Below, piece by piece: positions 23,932-36,602 of a DNA stretch of 64,000 bases; position 1 is the first letter of the stretch, and each line of letters begins with the position of its first letter. Below the pieces are notes generated by a model. The model saw only the letters and a list, made by a program, of their open reading frames with translations, ran no database searches and was not told the origin of the DNA. The translations under genes and the position numbers were made by a program. Source of the DNA: Scalesia atractyloides (taxonomy: Eukaryota > Streptophyta > Magnoliopsida > Asterales > Asteraceae); assembly GCA_947069175.1 (NCBI GenBank), contig CAMTDV010000027.1, positions 37,771,369-37,835,368 of the forward strand, in the 5' to 3' direction.

Positions 23932-24721
23932 TGTAGGAACTGGATTCACTTTTATAAAATATAATTACAAAATATATAATAACGAGACTCTCGTTATTCG
24001 TAGGAAATATCATAGTACAATACCTGTTGCAATAACTAAATAAAAAGAATATAAAATAGAATTATATATACCAATCTTGATTCATGCCGCATCTTTGGTG
24101 GGTCCTTCATGCCCACTTGATAGCATCCTAGACTCGAGTATTTATCATCTTGAGTCTTGAAATACTCCTTAACTACAACAAAGAGCACTCTAAAACGTTG
24201 ACGATTTTGGTTGAGGCACATATCCAACACGCTTCTCTTAAAACAGATTTCGCGCCTCTACTAAACACGACGCGATTGTTTCTCAAGGTACAACAACCAA
24301 ATCAGTATGTACTGCCGAAGATGGCTACGCGCCCGAGGTTACACCGGGTAATTGTAGTGGTTGAGCTTATGGAACAAATAAGGATGCGATGGTGTGGAAA
24401 ACAAGTAGAGAGTACTCCTTTCTTTAGTTGATCTTCAAGTGTTCATCCTTTTTCTAGTATCTCTATATATCAAGGAATAAAATATTCTTATAGTCACAAA
24501 AAGAAACACATAGCCTACTAATTGTACAAGAGTTAAGGATTAGTGAAAGGTTTCACTTAATTAGTCACTTAATTAGAGACTTAAAATTAAACTAATTAAA
24601 TGTCATCAAGAAGCTCTACTCAAGAGTTTCTCTTTTATTCACCACATGAAGATTCTAATTAATATTTATAATTTCATTAAAGTATAAAAATATTAAATAT
24701 CTATTCATCAAATTTCCAATA
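23932..24721 (-). repeat. LTR of LARD-like element (5' LTR in element sense)
   Basis: 790 bp matching 1523-2289, with an extra GAAGCTCTACTCAAGAG segment near 24610 absent from the left copy. GTAAC follows at 24722-24726. Confidence 0.62.
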
Positions 24722-24985
24722 GTAACTTTGTCTGAGTTTAACGCCTCTTGGTAAAGAGGCTCCAATTCTCTACCCGCTTGATGGACTTCCGCTCGATTGA
24801 CATATTCTTCCGCTCGATTGACATATTCTACTTGTGTCGAGTGTTGTTACCCATGAACCGATGAAACACGTCTTCGATTAATTCCCACAAATTCACTGAC
24901 CCCCGATGCCTCTTAATTGCTATACCTACCCAAGCCAGCATTAGAGTTTCAACCTCTTCGTTTTTCTAATCAGATATGTTGTTTT
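24722..24985 (-). pseudogene. SANT/Myb-like protein, N-terminal part (interrupted)
   Basis: On the minus strand the sequence reads NEEVETLMLAWVGIA, then NLWELIEDVFHRFMG and RVENWSLF. This is the Trp-spaced helix pattern of SANT/trihelix DNA-binding proteins. A short direct duplication (about 24786-24829, CTCGATTGACATATTC twice) disrupts the middle, and frame changes follow. The protein should continue in the fragment at 1349-1522, displaced by the 23-kb insertion. Family assignment is by pattern recognition and moderately sure. Confidence 0.5.
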
Positions 24986-25486
24986 GGTTGTGAAAGAGTT
25001 GATTTTGTTTGATGAAAGTGTTGATTTGGTTTGGTATTTATACTTGACTTTGGGTCAAGGTAATTATAACTTTTTTGTACTTTCTGTAAACAAGATATTT
25101 CGGTTACATTATAAATTAACATGCATGTTCATAAATTTAAATTTAAAAGACAAAAGGTTGTACGTAGGATTCGCTCTCGATTCTCTTTGACGAAGATGGA
25201 ATTGAAGACTTTAAACATTTATTACATGTCAAAAAAAATTTGTTATTGTATTTGCTCTTTGTTCTCTTGGACGAAGATGGAGTTGATTAATTTATATATA
25301 CATATTTACTGTTTTCAAATCGTATGCCTAGTTTGTCCCATAACATAGACTGCGCACTATGGTGATATAAGTTTCTCAACAGGTTGCCATTGTTTTTCTT
25401 TATCTTTTTATTATTTAAAATCATTTTCTGGTAATATAAATATATAATTTAAAAAGAAACAACAATTATAATGGAATACCACAGTT
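24986..25486. other. AT-rich intergenic stretch
   Basis: No gene seen. TCTTTGACGAAGATGGA occurs near 25184 and is echoed near 25269 and also at 1324, beside the other half of the SANT-like pseudogene. Confidence 0.4.
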
Positions 25487-25865
25487 ATATACTATCAATT
25501 TGAAACATGTTAGTGCAAAGTGGATTTGTACATGTTGCTTAGTGAGTTTTTTATGCATAGTTGTGTTGTACATGATCTTAATAAGTTTTTTTTTTCTTTT
25601 GCATAGTTGTGTTGTACATGATGCTTAGTGTGTATAAATCTGTAATATAAATTATATACTATCAATTTGAAACATGTTGGTGCATAGTGGGTTTGTACAT
25701 GCTGTTTAGTGAGTTTTTTATGCATAGTTGCGTTGTACATGATCTTAGCAAGTTTTTTTTTTTTGCATAGCTGTGTTGTACATGATGCTTAGTGTGTATA
25801 AATCTATAAAATAAATTATATACTATCAATTTGAAACATGTTAGTGCATATGTGGTTTGTACCAC
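25487..25865 (+). repeat. ~176-bp tandem repeat, just over two copies
   Basis: Units begin ACTATCAATTTGAAACATGTT near 25490, 25666 and 25824, the third being partial. Inside each unit TTGTACATG and GCATAGTTGTGTTGTACATG are themselves repeated. One more start motif occurs alone near 25970. Confidence 0.8.
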
Positions 25866-26336
25866 ATGTTTATTAGCTTGTTTATGTTGTACGGAGTTGT
25901 ATCATGTGGTTAATTTGTAGTATTTTTTTTTTGGGTATTAACTTTGGGTTTTGTTTTGTTTGGCTTCAAAACTATCAATTTGAAACATGTTGATTCAGGT
26001 CAAATATAATATGTTTGCGTGTTTATTTTATGTATGTTTCGTAAAAAAAATTCAAACCGAGTGGAGTCAAATTATGGTTTTTTTTTCCTTTTTTCGAAAG
26101 CTCTAATTGATCTCTTTTGATTACAGTTGTCAGTTTTTCTTTCATACCCGTTACGTTTTCTATGTATAAGTTGGATCACGTATAATACGTTATGAATTTG
26201 ATTTACTTTACGTTTTGATCCAATCACAATGCTTATACAGGTTACATTCAGTTCAATTGGATACGTTGAAACGTCTGTTTTCATATGGTTAATGCATTAC
26301 ATAACATTTGGACTAATTTATTGAATGTTTACAGTA

Positions 26337-26370
26337 CCCGCGGTGCAACGCGCACGAATCCTAATACTAG
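26337..26370 (+). mobile_element. Helitron-like 3' terminus
   Basis: A short GC hairpin (CCGCGGTGCAACGCG) is followed about 12 bases later by CTAG at 26367-26370 and then a T. This is the pattern of plant Helitron 3' ends (hairpin, CTRR, insertion before T). The 5' TC end is not identified, so element length is unknown; the 176-bp repeats just upstream could be internal to it. Confidence 0.55.
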
Positions 26371-26860
26371 TTATAATTTTTTTAACTAATAAACAACAAT
26401 TATAATGGTACACAACAATTATAATCATATTTAATTGTTTTTAATGTAAATAATTTAATAGTTTCTATCTTTAATAAACATCAATTACAATCATACTTAA
26501 TTAATTCGTAACTTGTAGTCTACCGTTACATAATTTTTAGCCTAATAATTAACCTAAACAAAACCTAAACATCATGTTTTCTCCCTACGCAACACATTTA
26601 AAAATAGACATTTAAAAAAAATACAGTCCCCTGTCCCAATCACCCAAGAACGTCGGTGGCGACAAGTCCGAACGATCACTGTCCTTTACCCACCACCTTT
26701 CTCCGTATTCTTCTACATGGACTGTTTCATAGCCTTTTGCCCATGCTGGGACGTCGTGTCCCCAGTTCGGGTTTGTTGGTGGTGGGTTTGGATTTATTGG
26801 TGGTGCGTCGGTTTCATAACTCTTCAGTCACTAACTGTGACTGACCCAAATGATGACAAA
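26371..26860. other. Non-coding stretch before transposase fragment
   Basis: AT-rich, with short repeats of ACAATTATAAT near 26393-26425. The portion 26640-26860 might be decayed transposase sequence but I cannot align it. Confidence 0.35.
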
Positions 26861-27200
26861 CGCTTGTATTATAAGAGAAGACATGAGTAAGCAAGAAAAG
26901 ATATCGAACTGACATTCGGAGTGTTAAAGAAATGCTGGACTATGATTGCCCAGCCGTACATAATGCATGAGTGGATGATCTTGCATAATATGATCTTGGA
27001 GGACATCGGCAGAGCCATTTGTCAAGACTTTGACGATAATGTCCAATCATTGAACCCACTACTAACCTACGCCAAGAAAGAAGTCATTCGATTGAAAAAT
27101 ACGACATAGGGAGACACACTTGAATCATCGAACGGATTTGGTTGAACATATGTGGTTGAATCGCCTTGAAAATGATGATGACAACGGTGACGACGAGTAG
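26861..27200 (+). pseudogene. PIF/Harbinger-type transposase, C-terminal fragment
   Basis: This reads RLYYKRRHE, stop, ARKDIELTFGVLKKCW, then IMHEWMILHNMILEDIGRA and NPLLTYAKKEVIRL. After a frame change near 27105 come HLNHRTDLVEHMWL and an acidic end, stopping at 27198-27200. The ARKDIE.FGVLKK block followed by ILHNMI.ED is the end of DDE_Tnp_4 nucleases of the PIF/Harbinger superfamily, which cut and rejoin transposon ends. The fragment covers only the last third of the family and would lack at least the first catalytic residues. The nearby SANT-like pseudogene could be the ORF1 that such elements need. Confidence 0.75.
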
Positions 27201-27955
27201 AATAATCGTATTTTTTAGTAGTTTGTTTTGGTGTATCGTATTTGTTAAAATAAAATTTAGCATGTTAATTTATTTTCTTTGTTGTTTAACTTTAGTTTAT
27301 AAAATTTTATATGATTGCATGAATTAAAATTAAACTAAATAAATGATTGGGAAATGATAAAGATGTTTTAAATCACACGATGATTGTTAATGAAGGAACA
27401 CTTTAAAGCCACATTATCTATGTGGTGTTGATATGGTGTCTTAATTAGCATGGGGTTTTATTACATACTACCTAGACTTAGACTAACTACACATGGCTTT
27501 CGCAATTTTGTGTTTTTAACGCTCCCTCTTAAAAAATCTTTTTGAATAAAAAATAAATACGTACCCGTCCCTAACATTTAAGTCTTGTGGGCTGGAGTTA
27601 ACGCTAAATCCTAAGGTCGTTTGTTGAAAGGAAAGCAAAGAATGTTGAACGTGCTTTTTAAACATTAAGCTTGAAACTTGTAAATTTATATAAAAGCAAA
27701 AAATATTTTCTGTAATATCTTACTAATTTTATTGCTTAAAACTTGTAAGTTTATATAAAAGTAAAAAATGCTTTCTGTAGTATCTTACTAATTTTATTGC
27801 TTGAAACTTGTAAGTTTATATAAACTTGTAAGTTTATAATGTTTTGCAAAAATTTAAAAATATTATTGTGATTTATCATTTATCTACCTTTTCATCTACA
27901 TTTGAAAACAGACTAAACTGTATTTCGTATAATAAATTGAATGACATATTGAAAT
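27201..27955. other. Intergenic stretch with 65-bp tandem repeat
   Basis: No gene. About two and a half copies of a 65-bp unit beginning CTTGAAACTTGTAA occur at 27670-27835 (starts 27670, 27735, 27800). Confidence 0.7.
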
Positions 27956-28300
27956 CAAAGTTTTAAAAACTGGTTTTTAAATCGTACCGGGTTAGGCTCA
28001 GAGATAGTTTAACCGGGTTGTATCGGGCGTTCAACTGAGTTGACTAATTAATCCTATAAATCCATTAAATACAGTTTCAACTCAGAAAATGATCCAAAAA
28101 TATCATTCCATAATAAATAATATTCCAAAAGCTAATCTAGAATAAAAAAAGAGTAAATTACAAAAACCGTCCTTTATGTTTACACTAGATTGCTAAGTAT
28201 ATACTTTGTTTTTTAAAGTTGATGGGATTCATACTTTATGTTTGCAAAACCTTGCACATTATGTCATTTAGTCCTAACTTAGTTAAATTTTAATGTTACA

Positions 28301-29184
28301 TCGGACCAAGTGAACCCCATATGAGGGTAAATTAGTCTTTTTACCCATTTATCTTACTTATATTTTAACAAATAAACAAAAAAATTAGAAATTAAATTTA
28401 ATATATAGATATATACATGTGTGTGTGTGTATATATAGAGAGAGAGAAGAGAGAGAGTTATTAACACATGAGTCTCTCTCTCTTCTCACACCTCTCTCTC
28501 TTTCTTTCTTCCTGGCAGACACGACAACCCATCACCACCTACTCCACACAACCTGCCACCATCACCTACCACCACAGCGGTTTTCAGGATAGATAGCTCA
28601 GGTGGCGTTAGGGTTTCTAGATTAGATTAGATGACCGTGATGGATAGTGGTAATGATGAAGGTTATTGAGGCGTTTTATGGTGGTTGTAAACTCACCGGA
28701 ACCAAGATGTCCGGTGAAGTAAGACGTACGGCGTCGTTACACGCCTTGGATGGAACTCCATTAACTCAGTTATAAACATAGGGCGTTGACTTCAACGGTG
28801 AAAGCAAACGTACATGATGATTCTTGTTATGTTTGGTGTATTAAACAATGGGCGTTAACTTTACATTGGAGAAGCCGCCAAGATTAGGGTTTTCGTTTCT
28901 TGCAGGACGCCAAGATCTTACAGATATGTGATTAGAGAAGACAAGTGGCGGTGGTCGAGTGGTGATGATGGTGGTGGTGGTTGGGTGGTGGTGGCCAGGT
29001 GGTAGGGGTGGTGGTTGTAGAGAATAGATAGGAAAAGGGGTGAAGAAATGAAGGGTTGTTTATGGTGGTGGTGGTGGTGGTGAGAACAGGTTGTTAGGGA
29101 GAAAGATTTTAAAGAGAGAACGAGAGAGATTTGAGAGAGAGATATAGAAAAACAAAGATGGTTGAGAGAGAGGATCTAATATAT
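28301..29184. other. MULE interior, simple-repeat-rich
   Basis: Contains GT and GA runs near 28419-28455, a CT-rich mirror near 28473-28510, and CACCAC/GGTGGT-rich DNA to about 29090. The A+T content drops relative to neighbours. It could be captured gene sequence, but no reading frame is recognisable. Confidence 0.45.
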
Positions 29185-31712
29185 TGTCACACCCTCAAAA
29201 TCCACTTGCAGGGTTTTACCGCGAGGCGCGTGACAAACCAGGATCCAAGACACTAATCACATAGAATGAATCTGTATGTAAAAATACATTTAAACAAGTT
29301 TAACCATGCAGTTAAAGAAATGCAGAAGCGTAAGTAAACGTAAGTAAAGTGTGCGTCAAAACAACACCCAAACCAAAGAATTTAAAAGTAAAGATGCAAA
29401 TGTTTAAAAATAGTTTTCATGCTTGTGAAGTGCTCAAACTCTAGAAGAAACCTTAACAACCTAAGAAAACATGTAAAATCAAGTGTTAACATTTAATAAA
29501 GAGTGAGTTCACAGGTTTTAGATCATAATTTTTAAAGATAAGTTGTTTCTACTGGTTCAGCCTCGAACCAGTGTATTATAAAGTTTTCCTTATCCCACCC
29601 GAATAAGATTATCGTAAGTTTCCTGATTCAATTCCTGAATCATGTTGTTATATTGTTTAGTGGTATATGGTATATGTTTAGGTAGCTAGCCTAGGTCATG
29701 TCAACAAAGTGTTCGATCCGAGGCTGACGATGTTGCCCCTGTTGTTCGATCCGAAGCTGACGTTGTTGCCCCTGTTCTACACCCGTGACCTTCGACGTTC
29801 AGTCTGGCTGGCGAGGCCAGCACGAGTGGGGCTTGTCGGGCCCAGTAGTACTACTAGAACTTCCCTCACTATAATCCAATACTAACGGCATCGTAAGTTT
29901 AAAGGGGACTGACATGTGATATAATGTTTCCTTCTGACCATAACAGTATAACATAACCCCTCCCAATATAGTGTGTTAATGCGTAATAGTAAAGACGTTA
30001 CATTACCGCAACGGTACATGTTTTCTCCCCCTGTGTATTTAAAACCGTATAAAATGTAGGGGCCGTGAACTCACTTTATTTTGCTCGGTAAGAATTAAAA
30101 AGCAAGTGTTGTGTCCGGCAATCCCTTCCTAAAACGATTACCCTTTTGATTAGTTTTAATGTTGACGCACGTTTCTTGCACACAATAACAGTTAGCACAT
30201 TTTCTCAGTTAAGCATATATTCATGACATGTCATACAGGTTGCAAACACATAACAAGCAAACATCTACATGCCACAAGGAAAAAAGTTGATTTCATGCAC
30301 AAGTTCATCTTTTACGCACACAATTATCTTTTCCAGATTTTCAGCTGTGTTTAGGGATTTTTATAAAATAGTTACAGGTCACTAAAAATTCCCAAAAACT
30401 TTCACGACGTGTTAAAAGTTTGCTGTGTGCTTGTGTAAAACTTGCAAAGCTTAATTCCTTACAAATTTTGCATAAAAAATCATAAAATGGACAGTGGTCT
30501 GAATTTTTACGATTTTGCCCCTGTCCACTAAATATTTTATTTAAAAATCTTAGAGTATCGAAACGAGTCGATTCCAGTTGGAGATTCGTAAGAACACTTA
30601 AGATCTGCCATTGTAAAAATTTCATAAGCGAACTACAAATATTCACCTAGATATCACAAAAAACATACAACACAATTTCTGCAGAAAATTCGGGGTTGTG
30701 GCCACTAAAAGAATCAAATGTTTTCACTGACCAAACAAGGTCAAAAATTATGAAACCAACGCGGTTTGAATCGTACTTCGAAAATGTTCATTTTAGGATT
30801 TTGAAAATCATACTTCCGTTAGGTTTTGACCCGTTTACAGCCGACTGAAGTCGACTGTAAACCTCCAACAGCTTACTGTTTTTTGCGCTTAACCTCTTAA
30901 TGCACGTGCTAGTGGTTCCGTTGGCCTATTTAGCGATCACACAACCTATCCACACAAGTTTCTAACAGTCCGTGATCATGTTTACCATAACGCCTACCCG
31001 TAATAATTAATCTTCAACAAAACATGAACTATAATAACCCGAAACCCGTGTTAATACCCCGTATGCATAACCGACAAATAACCCGAAACACCAAATGCTA
31101 TGATCACGAACCGTTAAGAACACGTAACCACACATAACCAAATATATTTATTCACCACATAACAATAAAAATATACTTATTCATCTATGTACAAGAACAC
31201 GTAACACCTAGCACATAACCAAATTAAGTAATCACTAACAACCCTACCCTTCATAACTAACGTATTGCCCCGATCTCTAGATCACCCTCAACCGTTATAC
31301 GCAAAAAACCATCATCAAGTTTCAATTATATATATATAACAAATCTTTAAATCATATACCTAACTGATATCGGAACAGAAGTGGGAGACTGAGAGAAGGT
31401 GCGAGAGAGCCGAGAGAGTGGCGGGTGTGGATCTGCCATCTATACAGTGGTGGTGGTGGTGGTGTAATATTAGGGTTTTTTTTTAAACTTCTACATGCAT
31501 ACATACGTATAAACGTATATAAGAACAGAGATGGGGGCAGTTTCATGGTGGGCTGAACATGGGGGGGTTGGGCCGCAAGTTGTGGGTGTGTTGTTTATTA
31601 TTTTTTTAGCTAACCTATGTATATATATAGATATACACTGACAATTATTGCGTGACCAAAACTAGCATGGTAGTCGAAAACAATACTGACCTGATTGTTC
31701 GGGGTTGTTACA
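29185..31712 (-). repeat. 3' LTR of degraded Gypsy
   Basis: 2528 bp, alignable throughout with 37701-40278. It lacks the CCAGGTTTATCACC segment present near 38265 in the other LTR and has a G run of only seven near 31560. Confidence 0.88.
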
Positions 31713-31912
31713 TCATCCCCATGTTGAAAGAATTTTTGTCCCGAAAATTGACTTGAGTAAAGTGTTGTAAGATGTCAGAATCGGAATAAGAGCAAAATTT
31801 CGAGGTTACCACATTCTCCCCCAGTTAAAGGAATTTCACGGAGTAGTAAGTGAACAGTAAACATACCGGGTTGTCGTAGTATACCCCTGTTTAGGAAATT
31901 TCGTCCCAAAGT

Positions 31913-34900
31913 TTAGTTAGCATCATCCGTGTTGCGTGTTTCAAAGAGTTGGGGGTACTTAGCTTTCATCTGGTCCTCTCGTTCCCACGTGAACTCCGTT
32001 CCACGCCGAGAGTTCCAACAAACCTTGACGATTGGAATTTTATTGTGCCTCCGTATCTTGACCTCATGGTCCATGATTTTGATTGGTTCTTCAACGAACC
32101 GTAGTCGTTCGTCCACATGGATCTCATCCAATTGAACAGCTAGTGTTTCATCTGACAGACACTTCTTCAGATTTGAGATATGAAAAAACGTTGTGAACTC
32201 CACTGAGTTCATCAGGAAGGTTCAACTCATAAGCCACAGAACCATTTTCTTCGTAATTTCAAACGGGCCAACGTATCGCGGGTTTAGTTTACCTCTCTTT
32301 CCAAAATGAATCATGCCCTTCCAAGGCGATCGCCTACTTGACATTCTAACGGTTTGCAACAATGATCGGCATAGCTCTTTTGGCAGTCCCGAGCCGCTGC
32401 CATACAATTCCGGATTTGTACGATCTTTTCAGTTGCTTCTAGAACCAACTCTGGCCCCGTGATTTGACTGTCACCAACTTCCGCCCAGCAAACGGGCGAT
32501 CGACACTTCCTTCCATACAATTCCTCGAATGGTGCTGCTTGGATACTCGTGTGATAGCTGTTGTTATAGGAAAATTCTACCAAGGGTAGGTATTTCTCCT
32601 AGCTTTTGCCAAAGTCGATTACACACGCTCTGAGCATGTCTTCAAGGGTCTGAATGGTACGTTCACTTTGGCCATCAGTCTGAGGATGGTATGTTGTGCT
32701 CAAATCGACACGTGATCCCAAGGATTTTTGCGCTGACTGCCATAGATGAGAAGTAAAATGTGGATCAGGTCAGATATGATGGATGTTGGCACTCCGTGCC
32801 TAGCCACTATTTCCTTCAAGTACAACGCCACAAGTGTATCAAACTTATCGGTTTCCTTGATTGCTAAAAAGTGAGTCGATTTGGTTAGCCGGTCAATGAT
32901 CACCCATATAGTATCCTTTCCACTAGGTGTCCTGGGTAGACCTGTGATAAAGTCCATAGCAACTTGCTCCCATTTCCAAAAAGGAATTTCTGGCTATTGC
33001 AATAGCCCTGAGGGTTTCTAGTATTCTACCTTGACCTTGGCACAGGTCAGGCATTTGTTTACATAGGTGGCTACTTAAGCCTTCATGTTCGGCCACCAGT
33101 AAGTCATTTTGAGATCTTGGTACATAGTATCCGATCCTGGATGAACAGAGTACCTTGATTTGTAAGCTTCGTCCATTATGAGTTCCCTCAAGTTTCCGTA
33201 GAGGGGTACCCGTATCCGATTAAGAAAGTAACGAGTTCCATCTAACTTGGTTTCCCAATCACGCTCCATCTTGCGTAATTTCTCAGCTTTTAGATTTTCA
33301 GGTTTAACCGCCTCCAACTGAGCGTCGCAAATTTGTTCGGGTAAGTTAGAGTGTATTGTGAGTTGTAAGGACCGAACCCGTCGGGGCTTCTTGCGTCCTT
33401 TCTACTGAGAGCATCGGCTACCACATTAGCCTTTCCCGGATGGTACTGGATGGCACACTCATAGTCATTTAAAAGTTCGAGCCAACGACGTAGTCGCATG
33501 TTCAACTCTTTTTGATAAAAATTGTGTTGCAGGCTTTTGTAGTCGGTGTAAATGGTACACTTCGTCCCATAAAGATAGTGCCTCCAAATTTTTAAAGCGA
33601 ATACCATAGCTCCTAACTCTAAGTCGTGAGTTGTGTAGTTTTTCTCGTGTACCTTCAGCTGCCGGGATGCGTACGCAATGACCGTATCGCGTTGCATGAG
33701 TACACATCCAAGTCCCTGAATGGAAGCGTCACAGTACACCAGAAAGTCTTTAGTTCCCTCAGGCAGGGACAAAATAGGCGCACTACAAAGCTTCTGTTTC
33801 AGCACCTGGAAAGCTTCTTCTCGTTTGTCACCCCAGATATATTTGGCTCCTTTCTGAGTCAGGGAGGTGAGTGGTTGAGCAATTTTTGAGAATCCCTCAA
33901 TAAAACGACGATAATAGCCTGCCAAACCTAGAAACTATCTTATTTTCGTTGGAGTCTTTGGTGCTTCCCAACTTTTTATAGCCTCAATCTTTGACGGATC
34001 AACGTGAATACCCTTTTTGTTCACTGTCTGCCCAAGGAATTGGACTTCTCGAATCCAGAAGTCACACCGAGAAAACTTGGCATACAGTTGTTCCTGTCGC
34101 AGAAGTTCCAACACCAACCATAGATGCTCTGCATGTTCCTCCTGAATCTTAGAATACACTAGTATGTCATCAATGAAGACGATGACGAATTTGTCGAGAT
34201 AAGGCTTACAGACACAATTCATGAGATCCATGAATACCGCAGGTGCATTAGTTAGCCCGAATGGCATGACCAAAAATTTATAGTGTCCGTACCGAGTACG
34301 AAATGCGGTTTTGGTGATATCTTCCTCTCGTACACGCAGCTAATGGTATCCTGACCTTAGATCAATCTTAGAATAGTAACTTGACCCCTGAAGCTGGTCA
34401 AACAAGTCATCGATCCTGGGTAAAGGGTACCGGTTCTTGATAGTGACTTTGTTGAACTCTCGGTAATCAATACACATACGGAAAGTTCCATCCTTCTTTT
34501 TGACGAAAAGGACTGGAGCTCCCCATGGTGATGAGCTCGGATAAATAAAGCCTTTATCTAAGAGTTCCTGGAGTTGAGTAGAAAACTCTCATAGTTCGGA
34601 TGAAGCTAATCGATAAGGAGCTTTGGCAATCGGCACAGCGTGCTTTGCCAGTTGAATTTCGAATTCGACTTGCCGATGTGGTGGCAGACCAGGCAAGTCT
34701 GTGGGGAAAACATTGGGAAAATCACATACGATAGGAAGTCCTCAATCTTCCTCTCGTTGTTCGGTTGTTCAGTGACAGTGGCTAGGATAGCATATGAGTT
34801 TTTCTGTCGTAGGTACTTCTGGGCCTTCATGAAGGAAATGATGTTGGTTACCACACCACCCTTCTTGCCATGAATGGTTAGGATCTCGCCGCTTGGGTGA

Positions 34901-36602
34901 GGTATACGAATAGTCTTTTCGCGACATAAGATTTCAGCTCAGTTTTCGGATAACCAATCCATGCCAACTACTACGTCAAAACTACCAAGTGTGGTTGTCA
35001 TGAGATTGATATTGAATATGTGACCAGCCAACTGTAACTGGCATCCGTGGACGATGTGGGTTATTTCTACTAATTTTCCATTGGCTAACTCTACAAGATA
35101 CTTGTGCTCTAGTTCATCAGAGTTAAGGTCTAACAGTTTTCTAAATGACTCGGAAATAAAACTCCTATCAGCACCACTATCGAATAAAACATGCGCAAAA
35201 CTATTGTTTAAGGGAAATTTACCAGTAACTAATTTAGAATCATTTCGGGCCTCACCTTTTCCCAGTGTAAACGCACGACCTTTAGTTCCACCATTCCCGC
35301 CAGCATTGTTGTTATTATTCTCATTCTGGTGTTGGTTTCCACCACTGTTTCCCTTGTTCAGCTGTGGGCAATCCTTCTTGAAGTGATCATTGCTACCTCA
35401 TTGATAACAGGTTCTGGTGACTCCAGGCTGTTGCTGACGCTGGTTAGTGTTTTGTTTCAGATGAAGATTTACCCTACAATCTTTAGCAGCGTGACTTCCT
35501 CTGCCACATCGCTGACACCCACCACACGACCCAAAGTGGTGACGACTACATTTGTTGCAAAAGGGCTTCTTTCCAGTGTACCCACCTTGGCCCTGGTTGT
35601 TGGCGTTGTTGCTGAACTGTTGGTTATTGTTGTGGGAAAAGTTGCGGTTACTGTTGTTGAAACGTTTCTGAGAGCCTTGTTGTGATTGCGCAGTTAACAC
35701 TTGCTTCGAGGATCCATCCTCCAACTTTCGTTTATTTTCAGGCTCGTTCCCAGCTGCAACCCTCTTTGGCAGTTTACCCTATTCTACTGCCATGTCGGTC
35801 AATTTGTGCGCCAGTCGCACTGCCTGGTGGACCGTAACGGGATTACTCCATTCAACCATTCCTTGAATTTTCGGAGCTAAACCCTTGATGTAAAGATCTA
35901 TTTGCTTATATTCCAGCCTAGCCATGTCGGGACATAAAGATACCAGGTCATAGTGTTTCGAGGTGTAGGCCTCGATTTCCGACCCTTCCATCTTCAACAC
36001 CCATAGGTCTTGTTCTAGTTGGTGAATGTGGTCCCGTGTATAGTATTCCTCCTTGTTGAGATCCTTGAACTCGTTCCAACCCATTGCATTTGCTACGTCG
36101 AGTCCGAGAACCTAGACCCGTGCATTCCACCAAGTGAGTGTTGCGTCTACCAGAGTGGAAGCTGCGAATTTGACTCGATTCTCAGGTAGACAGTTGCACA
36201 TTGCAAACACAGATTCAGATTTCTCGAGCCATCTGACTAGCCCGATTGGCCTCTCCGCCGGTGAATTTAGTCAGATTAGCATCAATAAATTGCTTGTACG
36301 GGTTCGTCCCCAAACCTACAAGCACAGAGTTTGCAAGTAAAAGATTAGTGGAAGATGATCTAAGGAACGGTCGAGTATGTTAGCATACATGGAGTGTGGA
36401 GAATGTAGGTTCGTACGAGGGTTACCTCCCACATTCAGATTATTGTTTTGATTATTTTGGTTTAGATTTTGTGCTGCCAATGCCGCAACGACTTGCTCCT
36501 GAATGAGAGTGCGGCCGGTTCTTCATGTGTCATCATAATGTTACCTTGGCCACCACCATGGGCTCCACCGCGTCCATTTCTACCACCACTGTGGGCTGAC
36601 AT
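31913..36602 (-). pseudogene. gag-pol: Gypsy gag-pol polyprotein, frameshifted
   Basis: It starts at ATG 36602 (MSAHSGGRNGRG). Gag capsid-like sequence follows at about 36230-35780 (WNEFKDLNKEEYY, KQIDLYIKGL). A Cys-rich block is at about 35600-35510 (CNKCSRHHFGSC, then CQRCGRGSHAAKDC, a canonical zinc knuckle). Protease has FDSGAD near 35190-35165. RT spans about 34660-33940 with catalytic FIDD near 34178-34167. RNase H keeps YCDAS and TDYKSLQH. Integrase has the His/Cys zinc region, MDFITGLPRTPSGKD, and HPQTDGQ.ER near 32690, but the second Asp region near 32770 is frameshifted. The end, VCWNSRRGTEFTWERE, is chromodomain-like. Stops or frame changes occur repeatedly (for example near 36490, 36310, 35400, 34590, 33930 and 33080). 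Confidence 0.85.

Larger units (their letters stand above)
1523..24721 (-). mobile_element. Large non-autonomous LTR element (LARD-like), nested host of other insertions
   Basis: Two direct repeats of about 0.77-0.79 kb (1523-2289 and 23932-24721) begin TGTAGGAA and end in CAACA/CAATA. They are flanked by GTAAT on the left and GTAAC on the right, consistent with a 5-bp target duplication that has taken one transition. A polypurine tract, GTGGGGGAT on the minus strand, abuts the left repeat, so the element runs right to left. After removing the nested solo LTR, MITE and Copia element, about 5 kb of AT-rich interior remains with no gag or pol. That is the signature of a large retrotransposon derivative depending on enzymes from elsewhere. 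A degraded tRNA-binding-like motif (GCTTTTGTACCA, near 23702) lies 215 bp inside the expected position, so the right LTR boundary could lie nearer 23717. Confidence 0.55.

Noticed and set aside
25487..25865. CRISPR-like or centromeric satellite array
   Set aside because: Just over two diverged copies, no spacers, plant genomic context. A local tandem repeat beside a Helitron-like end is the simpler reading.
28417..29090. Possible captured host exon in the Mutator-like element
   Set aside because: GGTGGT and GA/CT low-complexity runs give open frames in several phases; no family is recognisable, so no gene is called.
36134..36340. Plus-strand frames across 33-36 kb
   Set aside because: They overlap the minus-strand Gypsy gag-pol, whose motifs are clear; plus-strand frames are shadows.
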